Shown here one piece after another: positions 24,490-33,056 of a stretch of 64,000 nucleotides of DNA. Where the stretch lies: assembly GCF_001188955.3 (NCBI RefSeq), contig NZ_JPRF03000043.1, positions 186,001 to 250,000 on the forward strand, given 5' to 3'. Each line of letters begins with the position of its first letter. Position 1 is the first letter of the stretch. The position numbers were made by a program, and so were the translations under genes. This DNA comes from Kitasatospora aureofaciens (lineage in GTDB: Bacteria; Actinomycetota; Actinomycetes; Streptomycetales; Streptomycetaceae). Below the pieces are notes generated by a model. That model had not been told where the DNA came from, made no database searches, and worked only from the letters and a program-made list of their open reading frames with translations.

Positions 24490-25526
24490 CGACTGCCCTC
24501 TCCGTCGACCGAGAGCTCGATCAGAGCGGCGGCCGACCGACGCCGGCCACCGACGCCCGCAACTGGCTGGCCCGAACGGGCGGCCAGAACCTGGGCCTGA
24601 TCGGCGCCATGGCCCTGGTGCTCGCCGTGTTCGGGTGGCTCAACCCCAACTACCTGAGCTGGAACAACATCCAGGTCATCGCCGAGGCCGCCACCATCTC
24701 CGGCCTGCTCGCGGTCGTCCAGACCATCGTGATCATCTGCGGTGGCCTCGACATCTCCGTCGGCTCCCAGGCCGGCCTGGCCTCCGTCACCAGTGCCATG
24801 GTCTTCACCTCGACCGGCTCCAACTCCCTCCTCGGGATCGGCGCCGCCGTCGCCATCGGCGCCGGGATCGGCATCTTCAACGGTGTCGTCATCATCTACG
24901 GCCGGGTCAACCCGACCATCGCCACCCTCGCCGGCCTCGCCGCCTACAAGGGCGTCGCCCAGCTCATCTCCAACGGCTCCGCGCAGGGCTACGTCCTCAA
25001 CGACAGCCTGTTCGTCTTCCTGAGTCGGGGCAAGATCGCCGGCCTGCCGGTCATGGTCTGGCTGCTGCTGCTCGTCGCGGCCGCCGTCCACGTCCTGCTC
25101 AGGTACACCGACATCGGCCGCAACATCTACGCCCTCGGCGGCAACGACACCGCCGCCCGCCTGGCCGGCATCAACCTCAACAAGTACCTGATCGCCGTCT
25201 ACGCACTCAGCGGCATGGTCGCCGCCCTCGCCGGCGTCCTGCTCACCGCCCGCACCGGCTCCGGCCAGCCCGTCTCCGGCAGCGAAGGCCTCGAACTCCA
25301 GGCCATCACCGCCGCCGCCCTCGGCGGCTGCGCCCTCAAGGGCGGCAAGGGCGGCGTCGGCGGCACCCTGCTGGCCGTCGCCCTGCTGGGAGCCCTCCAG
25401 AACGGCCTCACCGTGCAGGGCATCAACGCCTTCTGGCAGAACGTTGCCCAGGGCGCCCTGCTGGTCGCCGCCGTCGTGATCCAGCAGCGCCGCGCCCGCG
25501 AACGCGCCGTCGGCCTGCCCGCTTAG
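24486..25526 (+). CDS. sugar ABC transporter permease
   Basis: A 346-residue membrane protein of the AraH/RbsC branch. After a 30-residue cytoplasmic leader come about nine to ten hydrophobic segments (LGLIGAMALVLAVFGWL; VIAEAATISGLLAVVQTIVI; LGIGAAVAIGAGIGIFNGVV; VMVWLLLLVAAAVHVLL; LIAVYALSGMVAALAGVLLT). The conserved GGLDISVGS loop and the EGLELQAITAAALGGCALKG motif near the end are diagnostic. The ATG overlaps the ATPase stop. A 13-bp hairpin ends the operon, though the alpha-galactosidase gene follows only 105 bases on. Confidence 0.93.
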   Translation: MTTALSVDRELDQSGGRPTPATDARNWLARTGGQNLGLIGAMALVLAVFGWLNPNYLSWNNIQVIAEAATISGLLAVVQTIVIICGGLDISVGSQAGLASVTSAMVFTSTGSNSLLGIGAAVAIGAGIGIFNGVVIIYGRVNPTIATLAGLAAYKGVAQLISNGSAQGYVLNDSLFVFLSRGKIAGLPVMVWLLLLVAAAVHVLLRYTDIGRNIYALGGNDTAARLAGINLNKYLIAVYALSGMVAALAGVLLTARTGSGQPVSGSEGLELQAITAAALGGCALKGGKGGVGGTLLAVALLGALQNGLTVQGINAFWQNVAQGALLVAAVVIQQRRARERAVGLPA

Positions 25527-25545
25527 CCCCGAGGCCCCCCGAAGC

Positions 25546-25573
25546 GGCCCGCCCTTCGTTCGAAGGGCGGGCC
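25546..25573 (+). terminator. strong hairpin after the permease gene
   Basis: A perfect 13-bp stem (GGCCCGCCCTTCG, 25546-25558, with 25561-25573) and a 2-base loop as written (effectively a UUCG-type tetraloop on a shorter stem), 20 bases after the permease stop. It separates the ABC operon from the alpha-galactosidase gene, at least in part. Confidence 0.8.
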
Positions 25574-25631
25574 GACAGCACCACCGCTCACCTCCCCCAC
25601 CCCGCGTGATCTCCCCACCTAGGAGCTCTCG

Positions 25632-28061
25632 ATGTCCCTCCCCTCCGCACCGTCGGGCCTTCCGGACCCGACGGCGGTCGGTTCCGCGCGGTCGTCCGTA
25701 CCGTCCGCCCGCCCGCGCCGGCGGCGCCTCGCCACGGCGCTGAGTGCCACGATGATCATCGCCGGAACACTGACGGTCACGGCTGTCGGCGTTCCGACCC
25801 CTGCCGAGGCGGTGGTCCCGCCCGGCGCGAACGGCGCGACGACGCCGCCGATGGGCTGGAACTCCTGGTACTTCTACAACAACGACTACTCCGCCCAGAA
25901 CATCGCCGACCAGGCGGCCGGACTCGCGACGCCGAACGCGAACCTCGGGCTCAACGGCTCCGGCCGCCACAAGAGTCTCGCCGACCTCGGCTACCGCGAC
26001 GTCAGCCTCGACGGCGGCTGGTGGACCCAGAACGGCACCGGGCGCGACGCCAACGGCGTCATGGTCCCCAGGCCCGGCTTCCTGACCGGCGCCCAGACCA
26101 AGGCGGTCACGCTGTCCAACGGCACCACCGTCCCCGCGCGCGCGTTGAACACCATGAAGGACCTCACCGACTACGTGCACGCCCTCGGCATGCAGGCGGG
26201 CATGTACACCGACACCGGCGCCACCGGCTGCGGCGGCCAGCACGGCAGCGGCGGCAACGAGGCCAAGGACGTGACCACGTTCGCGGACTGGGGCTTCGAC
26301 TGGGTGAAGGTCGACCACTGCGGCGGCATCCCGTCCGGCTACAGCACGGTCATGGCGGACTACAAGGCCTGGGGCAGCCTGACGGCCAACGCGAAGACCT
26401 CCACCGGGGTGGCACACCCGCTGGCGCTGGAGATCTGCGAGTGGGGAGCGGGCGCTCCGGACGGCCCGTGGGCGTGGGGTGGCTCGGCGGCGCGCACCTG
26501 GCGGAACGGGCGCGACATCACGGGCAGCGCCGGCTACGGGACGACGTCCAACGGCGGCGCGACCTGGATCAACTGGGATCAGGTCTCCGAGAGTTTCGAC
26601 CTGAACGACCACCCCAGCAACGAAGCCGCCGGCCAGTACAACGATCCGGACTACCTGCTGATCGGGCCCGGCTTCGGCGACAACCCGAGCACTGGGCAGC
26701 AGCAGACCCACGGCACCTCCGGCGCCCTCTGGGGTCTCACCCCGGACGAGCAGCAGTCATACTTCGGGATGTGGGCCATCCAGGGCGCGCCGCTCGTGCT
26801 GGCCACCGACACCACCAACCTGACCGCGGCGACCGCGGCCATCGTCGGCAACGAGTCCGTGATCGCCGTCGACCAGGACAGCGCCGTCCACCAGGGGCAG
26901 AAGGTCCTGGACAACGGCAGCGTCCAGGTCTGGTCCAAGCAGCTGGCGGCCTCCGGCACCCGGGCCGTCCTGCTGGTGAACCGCAGCAGCACCCCGCAGA
27001 ACTACTCGTTCACCACGCAGAACCTCGGCCTGAACGGCACCGCCTCGGTGCAGAACCTCTACACCGGCGCGAACCTGGGCACCGTCAGCTCGACCGGCGC
27101 CCAGAACTTCACCCTGGCCCCCCACCAGTCCGTGATGCTCAAGCTCACCGGCGCCACCGAGCAGCAGCCGGAGACGGTCCTCGCGCCGACCGCGTCCGGT
27201 GTGAGCCAGAAGACCTGGAACGGCAGCACCTGGTCGGCCTGGCAGACCCTGGCGCTGGGCACCGCCGGCAGCACCGGCCCCGGATCGATCAAGGGCGAGC
27301 CCGCCGTCGTCTCCAGCCCGGGCGGCACCGACGTCTTCGTCTGGGGCGCGGACAACGCACTGTGGCAGAACACCTACAAGAACGGAGCCTGGGGCAGCTG
27401 GACCAGCCTCGGCGGCACCATCACGGCCAGCCCCACCGCGGCGAGCCTCGGACGTGACCACATCGACGTGTTCGTCCGCGGCACGGACGGCAAGGTGTAC
27501 CAGAAGACCTTCCAGCAGACGCCCGGCGCGAACGACCTCCCGGCCTACTACTACGGCGTCAACTGGACGAGCAGTTGGGCGTACCTGGACGCACCCGACT
27601 CGACCACCATCGTCGGCGCCCCCGCCGCGGTGGCCTCGCTCAACCGGATCGACGTCTTCGCCCGCGGCACCGACAACGCGCTGTGGCAGAAGAGCTACGT
27701 CAACGGTGAGTGGACGGGCTGGACCAGCCACGGCGGCACGCTCTCCTCGTCGCCGACAGCGGTCAGCGGCGGCCCCGGCCAGATCGAGGTGTTCGCCGCC
27801 CTGGCGCCCACCAACAGTGTCGGCCAGCTCAGCTGGACCGCCGCAGCCGGCTGGTCGTCCTCCTGGTACGACCTCGGCCGCGCCGTGGCCGGTGCGCCGA
27901 CCGCGACGCAGGTGGGTGCCCGGGTCAACGTCTACGCCCGTGCCACCGACAACACCCTGTGGCAGTGGTACCGGATCGGCACCGGACCGTCCGGAACCTG
28001 GCAACAGCTGGACAGCACCCTGGCACTGACCGGTAGCCCCGCAGCGGCCGGCCACCTCTAG
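25632..28061 (+). CDS. secreted GH27 alpha-galactosidase with C-terminal propeller domain
   Basis: 809 residues. An Arg-rich N-region and signal peptide end near residue 62 (PTPAEA). The GH27 (beta/alpha)8 domain starts at TTPPMGWNSWYF. The nucleophile is Asp228 in WVKVDHCGG and the acid/base is probably Asp295 in NGRDITGS. LGMQAGMYTDTGATGCGG and ALEICEWGAGAP are also typical. A beta-sandwich C-domain ends near residue 505. The last 300 residues are propeller blades (GGTDVFVWGADNALWQNTYK; HIDVFVRGTDGKVYQKTF; RIDVFARGTDNALWQKSYVN), probably a glycan-binding module. It would release galactose for the adjacent importer and oxidation operon. TAGGAGCTC precedes the ATG. Confidence 0.94.
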   Translation: MSLPSAPSGLPDPTAVGSARSSVPSARPRRRRLATALSATMIIAGTLTVTAVGVPTPAEAVVPPGANGATTPPMGWNSWYFYNNDYSAQNIADQAAGLATPNANLGLNGSGRHKSLADLGYRDVSLDGGWWTQNGTGRDANGVMVPRPGFLTGAQTKAVTLSNGTTVPARALNTMKDLTDYVHALGMQAGMYTDTGATGCGGQHGSGGNEAKDVTTFADWGFDWVKVDHCGGIPSGYSTVMADYKAWGSLTANAKTSTGVAHPLALEICEWGAGAPDGPWAWGGSAARTWRNGRDITGSAGYGTTSNGGATWINWDQVSESFDLNDHPSNEAAGQYNDPDYLLIGPGFGDNPSTGQQQTHGTSGALWGLTPDEQQSYFGMWAIQGAPLVLATDTTNLTAATAAIVGNESVIAVDQDSAVHQGQKVLDNGSVQVWSKQLAASGTRAVLLVNRSSTPQNYSFTTQNLGLNGTASVQNLYTGANLGTVSSTGAQNFTLAPHQSVMLKLTGATEQQPETVLAPTASGVSQKTWNGSTWSAWQTLALGTAGSTGPGSIKGEPAVVSSPGGTDVFVWGADNALWQNTYKNGAWGSWTSLGGTITASPTAASLGRDHIDVFVRGTDGKVYQKTFQQTPGANDLPAYYYGVNWTSSWAYLDAPDSTTIVGAPAAVASLNRIDVFARGTDNALWQKSYVNGEWTGWTSHGGTLSSSPTAVSGGPGQIEVFAALAPTNSVGQLSWTAAAGWSSSWYDLGRAVAGAPTATQVGARVNVYARATDNTLWQWYRIGTGPSGTWQQLDSTLALTGSPAAAGHL

Positions 28062-28094
28062 GCAGGACCGTCACCTCCTGGCATGGTCGGCTCG

Positions 28095-28130
28095 GTGGCC
28101 CGTCGCGCTCCTCGGAGCTCGACGGGCCAC
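28095..28130 (+). terminator. hairpin after the alpha-galactosidase gene
   Basis: An 11-bp perfect stem (GTGGCCCGTCG, 28095-28105, with CGACGGGCCAC, 28120-28130) and a 14-base loop, 34 bases after the stop. Confidence 0.75.
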
Positions 28131-28379
28131 TGGTGGATCAGGGCGACACGATCTGGTTGGTGGCCCGACCGGCACCGCCGGCTAGTATCCCCGCAGGACT
28201 TTGACGTTTGCCTGCTCAGAGGCTGCGTTGAGTGGGCTGATAGCCATCAGGCACGGACTTCATGGGGCCGCCCCTCGATCGAGTGCTCTCACCGATCCGC
28301 CACCAGCCCTTTCCTCAAAGGGGGATGGGCCAGGGGAACACCACGACGAGACGCCGTGGCAGAGCCTTGTCGCCCGCCT

Positions 28380-28886
28380 GGTGGAGGTGGTGCTGGAGGT
28401 GAGGGCCTGGGCCGCTCGCGGGGCGGGTTCACCAGCAAGGTCCACCTGAGCGCGGACGGCTGCTGCCGCCCGCTGTCCCTGGTCGTCACACCAGGGCAGA
28501 GGGCGGACTGCACCCAGTTCATAGCCGTGCTGGAGAAGATCCGAGTCCCGCGGATCGGTCGGGGCAGGCCCCGCAAGAAACCCGACAGCCTGGCCGCCGA
28601 CAAGGCCTCCAGCAACGGCCCATGCCGCGCCTACCTGCGCAGACGCGGCATCCGGCACACGATCCCGGAGAAGACCGACAGCCAGGCCGCCCGCCTGCGC
28701 AAGGGATCACGCGGCGGTCGGCCACCAGGCTTCGACGAGGACCGGTACAAGAAACGCAACACCGTCGAGAGGGCCATCAACAAGCTGAAGAACTCCCGTG
28801 CGGTCGCGACCCGTTACGACAAGCGCGGCTACGTCTACCTCGGCACCGTCACCGCGGCAGCCCTCGTCATCTGGCTTCACACATGA
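28380..28886 (+). pseudogene. IS5-family transposase, N-terminus lost or scrambled
   Basis: The frame gives LGRSRGGFTSKVHLSADGCC, then LVVTPGQRADCTQFIAVLEK, PDSLAADKASSNGPCRAYLR, RGIRHTIPEKTDSQAARLRK, RYKKRNTVERAINKLKNSRA and ATRYDKRGYVYLGTVTAAAL. This is the DDE half of an IS5-family (IS427-like) transposase, with the middle Asp in LAADKASS (more often ADKAYSS) and the Glu in NTVERAINKLK. The N-terminal HTH/first-Asp part (DSTVVRAHQ-type) is not readable in one frame. The 28131-28379 stretch before it holds only shifted pieces. A truncated copy sitting against a LuxR fragment. Confidence 0.8.
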
Positions 28887-29073
28887 TCGCCCGGACAAGT
28901 CCGCACTGGTCGGACAGGGCCTGTCGAACGCTGAGATAGCCGAGCGGCTGGTGATCAGCACGGCGACGGCGAAGACGCATGTCGCGCGGCTGTTCGCCAA
29001 GCTCGAAGCTCGGGACCGCGTCCACCTGGCGATCACCGCCTTCGAAGCCGGACTCGTACCGCGTAGACGGTAG
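28887..29073 (+). pseudogene. C-terminal HTH of a NarL/LuxR response regulator
   Basis: Directly after the IS5 transposase end, the frame reads LVGQGLSNAEIAERLVISTA, then TAKTHVARLFAKLEARDRVH, then AITAFEAGLVPRRR and a stop. This is the complete LuxR-type DNA-binding helix-turn-helix and tail of a response regulator. The receiver domain is absent; the IS5 copy probably inserted or deleted into it. No start codon of its own. Confidence 0.75.
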
Positions 29074-29075
29074 GG

Positions 29076-29315
29076 CAGGACGAGAAGAACGATCGAGACC
29101 ACGAGTTCGCCGCGTTCCAGACGCGCCAGCACACCCACCTGGGTGAAGTGCTGCGGGCCGGACAACGGACAAAACTGAGAGACCCCCATAAGTACACCGC
29201 CCGACCGAGGCACTTCCTGCCGGAAGTCGCTGATTGGATCACCTGGTACTCCGGCCTCGAGGCGTTCGTCGACCCCGACCCCGAAAGGGCGTACTGGCAG
29301 GTTGTCCCTGCTTAG
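29076..29315 (+). pseudogene. 3' fragment of an unknown gene
   Basis: An open, coding-like frame with no start: QTRQHTHLGEVLRAGQRTKL, then KYTARPRHFLPEVADWITWY, then SGLEAFVDPDPERAYWQVVP and a stop. The codon pattern is that of a real gene tail. I do not recognise the family. It begins three bases after the LuxR fragment stop, so another deletion junction is likely there. Confidence 0.35.
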
Positions 29316-29401
29316 TCGCAGTGTCTCTTTATGTGCTTTCGGCACCGTTGAGCTGCCTGTTTGCGCGTTGCAGTGGGCCGAGTCGGGGGAAGAGAGAGGA
29401 C

Positions 29402-30232
29402 CTAACGCTTCGCCGTGCCGGCGATGAACTCGTCCCAGGTGCCGACGGTTTCGGCCGGGGGTGCCGTGATGGCCGGGACGGTGCCGAAGTCGGAGTACTC
29501 CTCGAAGACCTGGGCCTGGCCCTTGCTGCCGGTGGTGACCTGCTGCGACTTTAGGACGAGATCGTCCTTGCCGACCCACATGTCGAGGACCGCTGAGGTT
29601 TCGCCCCGCCGCTTGGCCAACTGGACGTAGTAGTCGCGCACTTCGTCCTTGATGGCGGGCCCGGTGTAGCGGGCCAGCTCCTCGAAGACCACCGTGCCGC
29701 GGTAGTGGTCGGCCGCTCGCCCGCCCACCTGCTCCTCGCCGACCCACGAGGTGGACCCGGTGGCGGCGAGCGCGCCCGCGACCTCGTTGATGGACCCCGC
29801 CGCCCGCGCATTGGAGGGGCCGCTGCTCGCCGGCTTGTCCATGCGGTACCAGCTCTTGCCCGGGATCTGGTCCGACTTTATGTAGGCCGCGTCGCCCGTG
29901 ACGATCACCTGGTTGACGCCGGTGGGGTTGTCCGCGCTCTTCTTCCCCGACGACGTGATGGACGAGGCGTACGGCTGCTGCTGGAAGAGCATCTCGGACC
30001 TTTCGGAGCCGCCCTCCCCCGTCTGGATCGTCCGGTACGAGGCCTGTTCCGCAGTCTTCTTGGCCGCGGCCATCAGCACGGTCGGAGCGTCGGTCCGCTT
30101 GTTCGCGGCCTTGTCCCCGGCCGGGCTCGCCCCAGTCACGCTGCTGTGGGACTCCCCGCCGCAGCCCGCCAGAACCATCGTGAGCGCCGCTCCTGCGGCC
30201 GCCGCCGCGATGCCCCTCCCCGTCACTCGCAC
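29402..30232 (-). CDS. LppX/LprG-like lipoprotein
   Basis: A 276-residue exported lipoprotein. The signal peptide ends in the lipobox LAGC (Cys near residue 24), followed by a Ser/Ala-rich linker. The body has SYRTIQTGEGGSERSEMLFQ, then VNQVIVTGDAAYIKSDQIPG, then SWYRMDKPAS, GRAADHYRGTVVFEELARYT, VLDMWVGKDDLVLKSQQVTT and FEEYSDFGTVPAITAPPAET. This is the half-barrel arrangement of the LppX_LprAFG family, which binds lipids or is secreted to the cell surface. It ends close to the closing FxDFGxxxxIxxP motif, as usual. An IS701 element lies 80 bases upstream of its start and may have moved its promoter. Confidence 0.85.
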   Translation of the reverse strand: MRVTGRGIAAAAAGAALTMVLAGCGGESHSSVTGASPAGDKAANKRTDAPTVLMAAAKKTAEQASYRTIQTGEGGSERSEMLFQQQPYASSITSSGKKSADNPTGVNQVIVTGDAAYIKSDQIPGKSWYRMDKPASSGPSNARAAGSINEVAGALAATGSTSWVGEEQVGGRAADHYRGTVVFEELARYTGPAIKDEVRDYYVQLAKRRGETSAVLDMWVGKDDLVLKSQQVTTGSKGQAQVFEEYSDFGTVPAITAPPAETVGTWDEFIAGTAKR

Positions 30233-30312
30233 AGCTCTGGTTCCTTCTCAGTTGTTTCGAAATTGGCGATGTTCATTATTGTTTGCGCAGGTCAGGCTGC
30301 CAAATGAATTAG

Positions 30313-31675
30313 TACTGCAACCGCAGTTATGGGGTGTGACCTCGACGTTTGTAGTGGCTGTGGCGGGCGCGGGCCTGGCTGCGGCGTCGCCAGTACGACC
30401 AGCGCAGATGGTGGGCCGCGGTGAGGTGGAGAGGATGGAGAAGCAGGCCGATGAGGCGGCGGATCTCCGGGACGGACAGGGGTATCAGGCCGCTGCGGTC
30501 GGGTCTGGAGCCCCCTTTGCCAGCTCGTGTGCCCGGATGGCGGTCAGGCAGGCGAGGGCGGCCATGGACAGGGTGATGTGCCGGTACCAGGCCTGGTAGC
30601 GACGGACTTGGTAGTGATCCAGGCCGCACTCGTTCTTCGCGGTCTGGAAGCACTCTTCCACTTGCCACCTCGCCCCGGCGATCCGGGCGAGGTCCGTCAG
30701 TCGGGTGTCGGCGGGGCCGTAGCAGACGTAGTGGGCGATCTCCGTCGGGTCGCTGACGCTGCGTCGGGCCAGGACCCAGTGGCCGAAGCCGTTCTCCCGG
30801 TAGATGCGGATTGGCACGCGGGCCCAGTCGTAGATCCGCTGGCCGTGGGCGCCGGGCCCGGCGCCCAGCCGCTTCCAGGCCTGACGGGGCAGGGCGGCGA
30901 TGAGCTGGTCCACGCGGGCGTCCGCGCCGCCCGTGGTGATGACGGTGTCGTTGACCTTGGTGGCCGGCACGTGGGCGACCCTGCGTTCCTCCAACCAGAA
31001 TCGCAGGGTCTTGACCTGGCCGTATGCCTCGTCGGCGGTCACCCAGGCGAAAGGGACCTTCGCGTCGAGGGCGCGCTGGAGCATGGCCCGGAAGTGCTCG
31101 ATCTTCGTGGCGAACGGCACGTCGTCCTCGATTCCGGCGGCCCGGCAGCGCGCCCGGTCATCGGTCCAGGAGGCGGGCAGATACAGCTCGCGGTCGATCA
31201 ACGCCCGCCCCTTGGTGGAGGCGTAGGCCAGGAAGGTGCCGATCTGGCAGTTCTCGGTACGGCCGGCGGTGCCGGTGTACTGCCGCTGGACGCCGGCCGA
31301 GCGGATGCCCTTCTTCAGGAAGCCGGTGTCGTCGCCGATCAGCACCGCGTTGCTGTCGCCGATGGTCTCGACGACGAAGTCCCGTACGTCATCGCGGACG
31401 GTATCGGCGTCCCAGTCGGCCGAGTTCAGCAGCCGCTGCATCCCGTCCGGGCAGTCCTCGCCGGCTCGTTCCGCCAGTGACCAGCCGTACTTGCGCTCCA
31501 GCGGGGCGATCAGCCCGGCCATGTACTCCAGCGCCCGCCCCCGCGGCTCCGACCTGGTGAAACGCGCCGCGAAGCGGGCATGCAACCCCGCCAGTGCCGC
31601 CTTCCACTCCTCGACCTGCCCCACCCCAAGATCAATCACCCGCCAAGTCAACCATGATCAAGTGCGGTTGCAGTA
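30313..31675 (-). mobile_element. IS701-family insertion sequence with both inverted repeats
   Basis: A 1363-bp element bounded by a perfect 13-base inverted repeat, TACTGCAACCGCA (30313-30325) and its complement (31663-31675). The flanks are TTAG on the left and CTAG on the right, so TAG (or YTAG) is the likely target duplication. It contains one leftward transposase gene. Intact termini suggest a fairly recent insertion, although the transposase C-terminus is frameshifted. Confidence 0.85.
30485..31651 (-). CDS. IS701-family transposase, C-terminally frameshifted
   Basis: A 388-residue DDE transposase of the IS701 family. The N-terminal region has RFTRSEPRGRALEYMAGLIA, then LERKYGWSLAERAGEDCPDG. 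The catalytic residues are Asp in IGDDTGFLKKG, Asp in FAWVTADEAYG and Glu in RWQVEECFQTAKNECGLDHY. The frame stops at PDPTAAA. In the next frame the conserved tail continues immediately: GLIPLSVPEIRRLIGLLLHP, then LRWSYWRRRSQARARHSHYK. So a single-base deletion near 30490 has removed about 50 C-terminal residues. The catalytic core is complete; activity of the shortened protein is uncertain. Confidence 0.9.
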   Translation of the reverse strand: MTWRVIDLGVGQVEEWKAALAGLHARFAARFTRSEPRGRALEYMAGLIAPLERKYGWSLAERAGEDCPDGMQRLLNSADWDADTVRDDVRDFVVETIGDSNAVLIGDDTGFLKKGIRSAGVQRQYTGTAGRTENCQIGTFLAYASTKGRALIDRELYLPASWTDDRARCRAAGIEDDVPFATKIEHFRAMLQRALDAKVPFAWVTADEAYGQVKTLRFWLEERRVAHVPATKVNDTVITTGGADARVDQLIAALPRQAWKRLGAGPGAHGQRIYDWARVPIRIYRENGFGHWVLARRSVSDPTEIAHYVCYGPADTRLTDLARIAGARWQVEECFQTAKNECGLDHYQVRRYQAWYRHITLSMAALACLTAIRAHELAKGAPDPTAAA

Positions 31676-31923
31676 CTAGGCGATGGTCCTCCCAAAGCTG
31701 ACCCGGCGCCCGCCCCGCCCACCGCCCCGGCCGCGCCGGCGCACAGAACTGACCCGAACGATTTCGAGTCTGCAACGGCCAGCGAACAGTCCTGCGACCG
31801 ACTGTGTCGCGGCCTAGGCTGAGCATCAACTGCTTTTTTCCGCAATGTGATTGGCCGACCGATCCGGCGTCAGCCCGAGGAGATCCCGGGCCCTCGGGGC
31901 AGGCCGGTGATGGGGGTTGGTCG
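31676..31923. other. interval between IS701 and the Lon-like/WD40 operon
   Basis: About 250 bases with no recognisable gene. It should hold the promoter of the operon at 31924, but no clear -35/-10 pair stands out. GGTGATGGGGG lies just before the first ATG. Confidence 0.35.
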
Positions 31924-32331
31924 ATGTTGGGGTGGTGGGAGGCTGCGGCCTGTGGCGCCGGCGGCGGGCTGATCGCCGAGGCGGTCGTGACCTACGGGCG
32001 TCTGAAAACCTGGCAGCAGGCACGGCATGCGGCGCGGGCCACGGCGGCGCCGCTTCCCCGGCTGGTCGTATTCGTCGATCCGCTCGCGGACTCGATCGCG
32101 GCGCTCCTGCGCGTGCTACTGGGCGGCGCGGCCGGGTGGCTGTTGCACGTCCAGATCACCGGCGTGTACGCCGCCGTGGCCGTCGGGGCCTCGGCTCCGG
32201 CGCTGCTTGCCCAGGTCGGGCGGGCGGCCACACCCACCGAGGCGCTGCGGGGGCCGGACAGCGGCGAGGCGGACACACCACCGCCGAACGACACCGAAGC
32301 CGCCAGGCCGCGGAGCGGGGAGGCGGAATGA
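31924..32331 (+). CDS. small membrane protein, first gene of the Lon-like/WD40 operon
   Basis: A 135-residue protein of unknown family. It has a hydrophobic N-terminal segment (ACGAGGGLIAEAVVTYG), a basic amphipathic stretch (LKTWQQARHAARATAAPL), then two adjacent hydrophobic segments (SIAALLRVLLGGAAGWLLHV; VYAAVAVGASAPALLAQVG) and an acidic, Pro-rich tail. A two- or three-helix membrane anchor or small channel-like subunit fits best. Its stop overlaps the next ATG by four bases, and that gene overlaps the third, so the three products are made together. The start follows GGGGGTTGG. Confidence 0.7.
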   Translation: MLGWWEAAACGAGGGLIAEAVVTYGRLKTWQQARHAARATAAPLPRLVVFVDPLADSIAALLRVLLGGAAGWLLHVQITGVYAAVAVGASAPALLAQVGRAATPTEALRGPDSGEADTPPPNDTEAARPRSGEAE

Positions 32332-33056
32332 CTACCGGCTCGGTGCTCGCGCGGTCCTGGCGGTCCTTCACCGGCCGCACGCTGCCGTACTCCCCGCCGC
32401 CTCCGGGACATGGCCGGAACGGCCACTCCCTGGGCCAGCGGGTATGGGCCTCGTTCACGGGGGTGGAGCTGCGGCCCGCGCGCGGCCGTACGGCGGCCCC
32501 GGCTCCTGTCGTCCTCCCCCAGCCGCGGCCCGCGCCGCCGGACCGGCCGCGGGCCGTCGCGCTGGCTCCGGGATGGTTCGCGCTGCCCCAGCTCCCACAG
32601 GCTGGCGGCCTGGCCGCCGCCAGCGGTGACTCGGTGCTGATCGAGGCCTCGTCCCCGGACGGCAGCGCCAGGTTCCTGGTCCGTGGGCCCGGCGTCGCCG
32701 ACCCCGACCACCGGTTGGAGCTGATCGTGGACACTGCTGGCGCCGACCGGCCGCTGATGACCGCGGTCGGCTACACCGACCCGGACGGCATCGGGCACCT
32801 GCTGCTCGTCCCGGTGGTGCGGGGGCGGTTCGGGCCGCCCGCTGCCTACGTCCGGCTTCCGGGCTTCGACACCGGGTCGACCTTGACAGCCTCGGACGCC
32901 CACCCGGTCGGCCCGGAGAGCTCCCTTGACGCCGAGCAGGTCGCCGCGTCCGTCCGGGCCGCCGTCAACGAGGCGACCCGCGAGGCCTGGCGGCAGGTCC
33001 GGGAGCTGCTCGCGGACGACAGCCTGCGCGCCGTCATCGACCGGGAGCTCGGGTGA
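32328..33056 (+). CDS. unknown protein, second gene of the Lon-like/WD40 operon
   Basis: 242 residues, not recognised. A basic N-terminus (SVLARSWRSFTGRTLPYS) is followed by a Pro/Arg/Ala-rich linker. Then comes a compact domain of about 100 residues with alternating strands: SVLIEASSPDGSARFLVRGP, then HRLELIVDTAGADRPLMTAV, then GIGHLLLVPVVRGRFG. The C-terminus is helical (LDAEQVAASVRAAVNEATRE; AWRQVRELLADDSLRAVIDR). No membrane segment or catalytic motif is seen. Its position between a membrane protein and a Lon-like/WD40 protein, with coupled translation on both sides, suggests an adaptor, substrate or sensor for the complex. Confidence 0.65.
   Translation: MTTGSVLARSWRSFTGRTLPYSPPPPGHGRNGHSLGQRVWASFTGVELRPARGRTAAPAPVVLPQPRPAPPDRPRAVALAPGWFALPQLPQAGGLAAASGDSVLIEASSPDGSARFLVRGPGVADPDHRLELIVDTAGADRPLMTAVGYTDPDGIGHLLLVPVVRGRFGPPAAYVRLPGFDTGSTLTASDAHPVGPESSLDAEQVAASVRAAVNEATREAWRQVRELLADDSLRAVIDRELG

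Noticed and set aside
24228..26711. An 827-codon open frame on the minus strand across the permease and alpha-galactosidase genes
   Set aside because: Shadow frame. The plus strand encodes an ABC permease and a GH27 enzyme with catalytic residues; the minus frame is Asp/Gly/Val repeats of antisense origin.
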